Positions 56,701-64,000 of a stretch of DNA of 64,000 nucleotides are shown piece after piece; the first letter of the stretch is position 1; every line of letters starts with the position of its first letter. The notes under the pieces were generated by a model that was given only the letters and a program-made list of their open reading frames with translations, was not told where the DNA came from and ran no database searches. This DNA is from Pochonia chlamydosporia 170. Taxonomy: Eukaryota > Ascomycota > Sordariomycetes > Hypocreales > Clavicipitaceae. Made by a program: the position numbers and the translations under genes. The stretch spans positions 1,984,001 through 2,048,000 of the forward strand of contig NC_035792.1 of the NCBI RefSeq assembly GCF_001653235.2, in the 5' to 3' direction.

Positions 56701-59700
56701 TTCAGGTCAATTTGTTGTAATAGCCCATGAAGTACTCCGTACTCCGTAATAAATTGCACTGCATGCACGGAGTACGGGAGTCCAGTGCAGTGCATTGCTC
56801 TTTGACCGCATGGCTGGGTTGTCGCGTCTGGTCTCCGCATGCAAAAAGGCGCCTCCCGTCCCTCCGATCCGTCCCGCGCGAGTCAAAAGACGAACAATGT
56901 TTGGTCCACTTGTAGACACGCCATCATGATGGCAGCTTCACACAGCTGGCAATTCCGTGAGGCATGTCCTTTCTTGGGAGATTACTCTATCCAGGATTGC
57001 CTTGATTTTCCGTGCTCCGTACCTAGGTATGGACTGGTCTATTCTGTGAAGATACTGTTCTATTCATGCCTTGCCGCAAATTCTTCAAGCCTTGTCGGTA
57101 ATGTCCGGCGTTGCCCCTTGTCCTTCGCCTGGATTAGAGTGACACAGAATCTCAGCTTTCGAGATCGCCGAACACTCCATTTCGACGTCGATGAGCCTCA
57201 ACCCGAGAAACATGAGATCCGTACGGAGTACTGTTTGATCGCTAGATCGAAACCCGACAATCCGGACACAGGTGTTCCATGTCATGTACTCGGAGCCTTC
57301 GGCCAACCCATGTGCCATTCGACCCGTCTGAAATACTTGATTGTCAAGTGGGCGCCGAACGCTTGGATGTTCTGGTGGTACGGAGTAGTGGCATGAATAG
57401 TTGATTCCACAAAGCCCCAGCGGAACAGACAAATATTGACTTGACATATTGTCAAAACACCCTTCGTACAGCCGCACAAAATGACGAAGCGCGATACTTG
57501 CCGCTTACGAACAACGGGTCCCAAGGTGACGGGTGGTGATCGTTCCTGGGGCCCCCTTCCTTCCTCTCTTTCTTGCTTCCATGGTGTTTTCTTTTCTCAG
57601 TGCGCCAACCCCTAATGTAGGCACCCCTTGGCGTTAGCTGGCTTCACCCAAGGATCAAAAAAAAAGTATTTACGTACTGTTGGACCACACCGGTGAGCGG
57701 CGTGTGGCCTGTTTCGTCCCTAGGTGCTTCCCACTTGAATCAAAGCGCAATGTGGCTTCGCTATGTTTAGCTCCCGCTGCCCCTTTTCATTCAATGTTGC
57801 CCTTGCCAAGTTTGCGGCGGCGTCATGGCTTGTCTTTTGGGCCATTCAAAGGAAAAAAATTTGCGAGAGCGAGAGAGAGATACAGAGCGTGCAAGAGCAG
57901 CCACCCCTTTTTCTCTTATTTCCATGACGCCCTCTCAATGGTTTGTGAGCTCTATGACAATTCCAAAGGTAGGAGTCATTGACCTAGTTGTCAGACAAGC
58001 CATCTGCTCCGCAGAAGCAGGAAGCAATGCCAGGCATTAGGGATGACACTAATTACAGGTTATGCAATTGTTAGTCCAGACCATCCGTACTTGCAATCGT
58101 CGACCACAGAGACATCATAGCTGGCAAAAAGATACACACTTACGGTGATCGATGCCTAGTGCCGCCACTATCCGCCCGTTTCTGGAACTGTATCGTCGTC
58201 CATCAGTCCCTCAATTGCACTGCAGGAGAAAGAGGTACTGGCTTAAGTAGGCAAGTTGTCGAGGCGGCAGGTGGTAGCATGTTGCAAGAGTCCAGAGATG
58301 TGCTCAGAGTGCGCGATGTTGACATCGATGGAACTAGTATCGCAATCTCATGCAGCATCGGTATTGAATACTTCAATGTTGACCTAGGTACGGAGTTACA
58401 TATTCCATTTCCTTGCGGCACCCCGTCTGTTGTTTGTGGAATAAAATAGGCGTCTTTGCTGCAAGAAAGAGCACATCATAGTCACGATTCGTGCAAAGCC
58501 ATCAACCAGAGGCTCAATTTGGATACATGTCTGGCAGCACCGGCTTCATCAACAGAGTCTAATCAAGTCTGGTCTGGTCAACATTTTGAACATTGATCCT
58601 TGAATACAAATGATTTTAATGCCAGGCGGGTCCGCGGCACGCTTCCGGGCTCCAGAAGGACCGCTGGTCTGGCACCGGACCCACGTGGGACGCACCACCA
58701 TGGGGTCTGTTTACAGACAGAGCATGTGGCTGCATTGATCCGTGCTCACACAGACATCAAACTGGACCTCCTTTTCAATTCACTGCTACCCTAGAGTTGA
58801 GTTGTCCTTTTCATTGCACTAGTGACAACCCTGGTAAACAGTAGCGGAATATGAAGATAATCCTGCGACGGAGAATCTCAATCTACAAAGACGGGCCTTA
58901 CCGTCGACATGAGAACCAGATACCAGGCCTTACTCACCTAGTGACCTGATAAGATGGAGAACGCCGAGAGCTCACAAGACACATTCTACATGCACCAATG
59001 ACGGTATCGTCACCATATGCCAAGTCATGATATGTAGGCTGTTCTCACAATTCTGGCCTCCCACCCGTCAAGGGCAGGTTGCTTGTTGAGCAGGCAAACA
59101 GACGACATGCATTACCGATATAAGAATTCTCGGTCATAACACCGGGGGGCGGTGGACACGAGATCGCCCCCCAAAAATGAAACCGACTTTTGAGTTACCC
59201 TGTAGTCCATTGTGAAAAACGATCGCGCCTCACAACTCAACCGCCATATCGCAACATTGAACATGAACGATGATTCTTCAGGTATGTAGGGCGGACGGGG
59301 CTGGCGTCTAGTTGCCTCGAGGCGAACCTTATTCGTGCCCGAATGTCAACTCGCATATCTAGCAACATGATAAATACAGTGAAGGAGCGGACGAAACAGA
59401 CGCAGGCGACTTGTCTGGTCGTGCCACAACGCAGATGCCTCATTCACTATTTGATATGTGACTCGTGCCTCTGAACAAAACCTAGCATACTTGAAACCTG
59501 ACTGGTACTTCGCTAGGTAGTTTAATGAGGAGGTAGCATCACGATACTCCAGCGAAGGAAAGGAGGCAATGGATGTTGGCACATAATTTTGCGCGACAGA
59601 CTCAACTGCCTGAGAGACGGACGGGTGCGGGAGGACAGATTGAAAGGTACATGTATTCATGCAGGTAAAGGCAAGGCGTGTCGCGTAAAATATAACCACC

Positions 59701-61654
59701 CACCTACCTAGGTAGATACAGATACTAGATACATATTTTGCAGACTTGTATACCGGCAAACTGTGACTACACATTGGTACGTTATTTCTGATTGACCATC
59801 TGACGCTTCATTTGCCTGGTGCAAATACTCCGTAGACTGGATGGATGGACCTCCATCGGCAAACTTTGGAAAGGTCTCACTCAAGTGCTGGTTTGGTGCT
59901 CCGCGGACCAGACCGGACATGTGCCACTAATAAAGTAGTGAGCTTCGGGACCCCACATCACCAGACCCCCATTTGAAGTGCCTGGCCGGATGTCGATGCC
60001 TGGCACACACAAGACCACGATGTCAACTGCCCACCAACATTGAAACGTCCAAGTACTTAAGTAACCTCAACGGCTGCTGGGTGTTCAGCCTCAATTGTAG
60101 ACCACACCAAAAACGTCTGTAGCAAATACGGCGCACCGACCATCAATGATGGCAAACCACTTCAACGTTGTTGATCACACCACCATGAGAGATCCTGCTC
60201 CTTGGTTCCACGCCATGAAATGCCACCACACCACCCCGCTGGAATATCTGAAGCACCTGGCCGAACCGCATAGGCCCTGGGACAACAGGCAATCCAGTTC
60301 AGGGATGGTCAAGAGTACCTAGGTACCTAGGTAGGCATAAGCCCGAGGCACGGAGTACTGCTTGGGTCCATTGACTGGGCCTGATTACAGGCCGACCACG
60401 CATTGCAATGATTCCCGACTCAAACCTGTGGGGAATCGTTTGACATGGGCGCGTCCGGGCGGACTTTGCAACTCCCATGTACCCAAGTACCAAACTTGCG
60501 CCCGGGCTGGCCTTTGCCAGGCTGCTGTCTGGAGGTGTTGAGTTTCCAAGCGTGGCCCAGAAAACTTCCGTCAAGTCAGATCTCTTTGATTTATTACCTA
60601 CTCACATGTGCAAGCCAGTACTAAATGAATATTTGACATGCGCTGACTGCATGGTCGTCGAGGAGGTGCCCATGCACTGGCTCGGCGAGGCGCAAAAAGG
60701 ACCATCGATGCATGTGGGGTGCCGGCTGGGCCAAGTGTCCAAATGTCCTCAAGTGCTTGTCGATGTGAATTTAGCTCAGGAGACAGGAGCGAGCGGGCAG
60801 CGCATGTCAAGTCAATACATGTCTGGTCAAGTCAGTCTGGTGCCATTTGACGGCACCAGACCAGACACCAGCCTGAGCACACCAGACAGCAACGCACCAG
60901 ACAAAACAAGCATTCGCCTGTCCACTCGTCTCATAATGGGGCCGCCTGGACCTTCCCTGGCCTATGACCAGACTTTGGTCCATGTCTGGCCCTTTTAAGG
61001 CTGGCGCCAAATATGAGCCGACTCGCGCACTGCCCCTCAAGTTGACCTCTCTCTCCATGTCCTCCTTGCGCCTCGACACTTTGACCACACAAACTCCTTG
61101 AAAGATAATCTAAATACTTCATACAAGGTGGCCGCGAGCGATGCTGACCAGATCGTGCATTGTGGTCTGACTCCCACCTCCGTAGCCCTGTAGCTGCGGA
61201 TCAAATTGTATCATGTAACTGGCTTGGGTAAATAAAGTATGCAAAGTCAAGTGCATTTACCCTCTAAAGTTCCCAGGTACCTAGGCAACTGACCAGACCA
61301 GACTTTGTTCCTTGAAGTCAAGTCTGGTCGTAAAACTGCAGCCAGGTGCCAGGCTCCACAAAGAATGGCCGCGGGTGAATTCGAATCCCATGTCTAATCC
61401 CTTGCAACATTGAACCTGCGACGTGCGACAAGACTTGACTTGACTTGCCCACTCAAGTACTGAGTGAATGCATGCATGTGCAGTCAGTTACTCAAGTACC
61501 CGACAAGCTTGTTTAACTCCATAACGACAGTACCACCTGTCTGGCCCGGCCCTCTGTCAAGCCAGGCCCAAGTTACCAACTAGCTCCGGTTGAGATTTGA
61601 CTAAGTACGGAGCTGGTAGACTAAACTAGACTGGAACCTGCCTGGGTCAACTTG

Positions 61655-61682
61655 AGCCAGCCAGCCAGCCAGCAAGCCAGCC
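61655..61682. repeat. CAGC/AGCC tetranucleotide repeat
   Basis: About six imperfect AGCC units, 470 nt upstream of the Ras exchange factor start. Confidence 0.8.
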
Positions 61683-62145
61683 TCACAACCCACAACCCTT
61701 CGTCCTTGTTGAACAGGCCAATTCACTGTCTCTCTTTTTCATCTCTCCGCCGACAAGCACGAACTCTGCACACAGCGCATATTGCAGCTGGCATGATCGT
61801 TGCAGTTCCGAATTCACAACCTACCGCCTCCAGCTCGGGACGAGGGCTGACTCGTGGATTGGCCATGTCTTGAGAGCATCAAAACGAACGCCGCGTAAAA
61901 CAAAACCAGAGAGCCACCAGGCCCCCCAACTTGTTCAACCTCCTCTGTTGCGTGCCTTCGGCCTTGGCACGACCGACTTGCGACCCCGACAGCTGACTGT
62001 ATTTTATTCATCTTCAAGCTTTTGTCACATCAACCATTTCGCGATTCGAGCGTCGTTCCTGCGCATCTGCCGGCTCCTCTGCTCCTGCGAAATTGTGTGC
62101 GTTTTGAAAAGCAAACCCCTCTAATCCCCGCACTCGCATCCATCC

Positions 62146-64000
62146 ATGGACGGCATTGTGGGCACGGCGCCGCCAGGCACCATGTACGTGCGGGCATTGT
62201 ACGACTACGAGGCCGACGACAGAACTAGTTTGAGTTTCCACGAGGGCGACATTATCCAGGTCATCACACAGCTCGAGAGTGGTTGGTGGGATGGCGTTAT
62301 CAATGGGGTTCGCGGCTGGTTCCCCAGCAATTACTGCCAGATCATTTCCAGCCCAGACGACTTGCCCGAACACGGCCACAACGGCCACAACGGCCACATA
62401 GACCACATTGATGACGAAATGGACGAGCCTGAAGCGTATGATGAGAGCTTTGATCACGATGATGATTCTGAAGCAGATGACCCTAGTGGTTTACCCCTCG
62501 AGGGCACCGACGCTGGTGACAAATCGAGAGCCGACTTTTGGATCCCTCAGGCCACCCCCGACGGACGGCTCTTCTATTACAACATGATGACTGGCGACAG
62601 GAGCATGGAGCTGCCTCTTGAATCGCCCATATCTTCAGCGGAAACGGGCCCGAGAGACCGCGCACATGTTAGCATACCAGACAAGACAAGGCCTCCGCCG
62701 GAGATGATGGCCCGAGGCCTAATCCAGGATGAAGATGACGACTCAGCGACTTCTGCCTCTGAAGCCGAAGGCGAGTCCCTCATGTTCGCCTCTCGAGGCT
62801 ATGTGGTAAGCACCCATGGAGCATGCATCTATTTCCTCAGACACTACCGCGGATCTACCCACTAACAATCGAACAGGGGCGCAATCGAGCTTCGATGGCC
62901 GGGGTCTTGTCGCCTTCCACCTCCATGGACTCAATAAACGGCGCGTCTCCTAATCGTAGGAAAAGAAACGATGGACTTTCAAACGGCAAAGCAGGTAGTG
63001 CTCAACCTCCCAACATGGCCTCGGCCACTTCATTCACAAGCACAACATATAATCTGCCAACTACCGCGACTGTTCCGCGTTCTTTTTTCGATGACGGCTC
63101 AACACCTCCTTTGACGTGGAGTCTATTGGTGTCCAATATGAAACGCGCAATAGATCGGTATCGTGAGGCTATAACGAAGAATAGCCGATCAGAGTATGTT
63201 GCCAGAGCTGAAGATATCTCCGATCACTTGCGACTTCTTCTCGCGGCTGGCTCTGGCACGACTGACAATCACTCTGGCCAACCGTCGATCATCTCGACCA
63301 ATAAAGCACTATATCCTCATTTTCGAGACATGATGTCAAAGTTCTCGAAGCTTGTAATATCTTCACACATTGCTGCCGCTGACTGGCCAAACGCGGAATC
63401 TGTACAAAAATGCTTACAAGAAGCAGACGGGGTTCTTCTTGGCGTCTTCAGCTATGTTGAAGTGGCCCGTCAACAACGCGGGGAAGAAATTCCACGGCTA
63501 TTTCCTGGGTTTGTGATTGGTAGTACTGTTGGAGGTAGCTGGCAGAACAATGGTTTAGGGCCAAGGGATCCTATAACGTCAAATTTTCTTGAAGATGAAG
63601 AAGGCTTGGTAGAGCCATCTGCAATTCTGGACAGCAAACTTCTCGAAAGATTGGACGAACAGAAACGCATTTTGGTTTCGAGCATTCGAGAGCTAGACAA
63701 GAGCCTGATAACTCCCGAAAAGATCGTATCGTCTCTTCGCCATGAAGCCGTGGGTAACAATGTGTGCTCTGCGGGTGGAAAGGTTGTCGAAACTTTCAAA
63801 ATGTGGATCGCTATGATTGAGTCAATCGACCTTTCTTCGCTTGGAAATAGCTTCCAAACGCCTCAATTAAGCGACTTTGGCACTAATAAGCAAAGCTTGT
63901 ATGACAACATTTCGGACTTAATTCTTGGTTGCCAAGCTGTGGCAGGACCATTGGCGGATGAGTGGAGCGAAGTGCGTGGCGAATCTCTGGAAAGTCGCCT
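62146..64000 (+). CDS. Ras guanine-nucleotide exchange factor (Cdc25/Ste6-type), N-terminal part
   Basis: Two exons are seen (62146-62805, 62877 to the right edge; 71-nt intron); at least 594 residues, open at the end. An SH3 domain (about 13-68) has YVRALYDYEADDRTSLSF, GWWDGVINGVRGWFPSNYC. An acidic His/Asp-rich stretch follows. A WW-like segment (FWIPQATPDGRLFYYNMMTG, about 128-150) lies before intron 1. A conserved helical region (from about 320) begins LTWSLLVSNMKRAIDRYREA and runs to the edge. This order is that of fungal Cdc25/Ste6 exchange factors, whose catalytic RasGEF domain should follow beyond the window. It is expected to load GTP on Ras for cAMP and MAPK signalling at the plasma membrane. 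The catalytic domain is not visible, so the call rests on the N-terminal layout. Confidence 0.8.

Larger units (their letters stand above)
52578..62145. other. Large gene-poor region, 9.6 kb
   Basis: Lies between two divergently transcribed regulatory genes. The first 600 bp are purine-rich (pyrimidine-rich in the sense of the C2H2 gene) and probably its leader. The remainder holds the densest set of dispersed motifs: TTCAATGTT at 55843, 56597, 57790, 58372, 59253, 60036 and 61406; TACTCCGTA at 56560, 56605, 56733, 56740, 57222, 57379 and 59826; TACCTAGGTA at 57020, 59705, 60316 and 60324; and many TCTGGTC. Open frames up to 256 codons (52910-53680) are compositional artefacts. No transposon coding remnant was recognised. 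A non-coding RNA gene cannot be excluded. Confidence 0.55.

Noticed and set aside
56839..57396. Open frame of 185 codons on the plus strand
   Set aside because: Contains TACGGAGTA repeats and Cys/Trp/Ser-rich translation without any recognisable domain or codon bias.

Overview
The window is nuclear DNA of a filamentous ascomycete (Pezizomycotina), most like Sordariomycetes/Hypocreales. This is inferred from the gene set, the short GT..AG introns (37 placed by hand, 56 to 237 nt), fungal-only families (Zn2Cys6 factor with DUF3468-type region, DUF4112, DUF7137, GH64, fungal GH16) and closest remembered protein sequences. No database search was possible, so the genus is not called.

Twenty protein genes are supported; 18 are complete and two run off the edges. 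Left edge (1-4.2 kb): the 5' end of a secreted GH5 hydrolase and a dual-PH protein (Opy1-like). A compact block from 7.2 to 40.6 kb carries conserved core genes: ctu2/ncs2 (tRNA thiolation), oac1 (mitochondrial carrier), swd2 (COMPASS / cleavage-polyadenylation factor), srp9/srp21, the small ribonucleotide reductase subunit, a DUF4112 membrane protein, dcp2 (mRNA decapping), an Nrd1-like RRM protein, a DUF7137 membrane protein, a CDK10/11-type kinase, an NDUFAF7-like complex I assembly methyltransferase, a PTM1-type seven-TM protein, a U-box cyclophilin (PPIL2/Cyp8) and a Zn2Cys6 factor. Most neighbours are divergent or convergent pairs; they share no pathway, although RNA metabolism is over-represented (ctu2, swd2, srp9, dcp2, Nrd1-like, PPIL2).

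From 40.6 kb to 62.1 kb the DNA is gene-poor: a GH64 beta-1,3-glucanase, a GH16 hydrolase with likely GPI anchor and a C2H2 factor, all on the minus strand, separated by long intergenic stretches (3.9, 1.4, 1.7 and 9.6 kb). The right edge holds the SH3-containing N-terminal part of a Cdc25/Ste6-type Ras exchange factor.

No classical mobile element, tRNA, rRNA or secondary-metabolite cluster was found. The most unusual signal is in the intergenic DNA: several short exact motifs recur far above chance (TTCAATGTT at least 15 times, TACTCCGTA at least 11 times, the palindrome TACCTAGGTA 10 times, plus tandem TCTGG/CCAGA units), almost only between genes and sometimes joined into composites. The rnr2 gene has four MluI cell-cycle boxes in promoter and intron. 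Coordinates of CDS features span introns; exon limits are given in the evidence.
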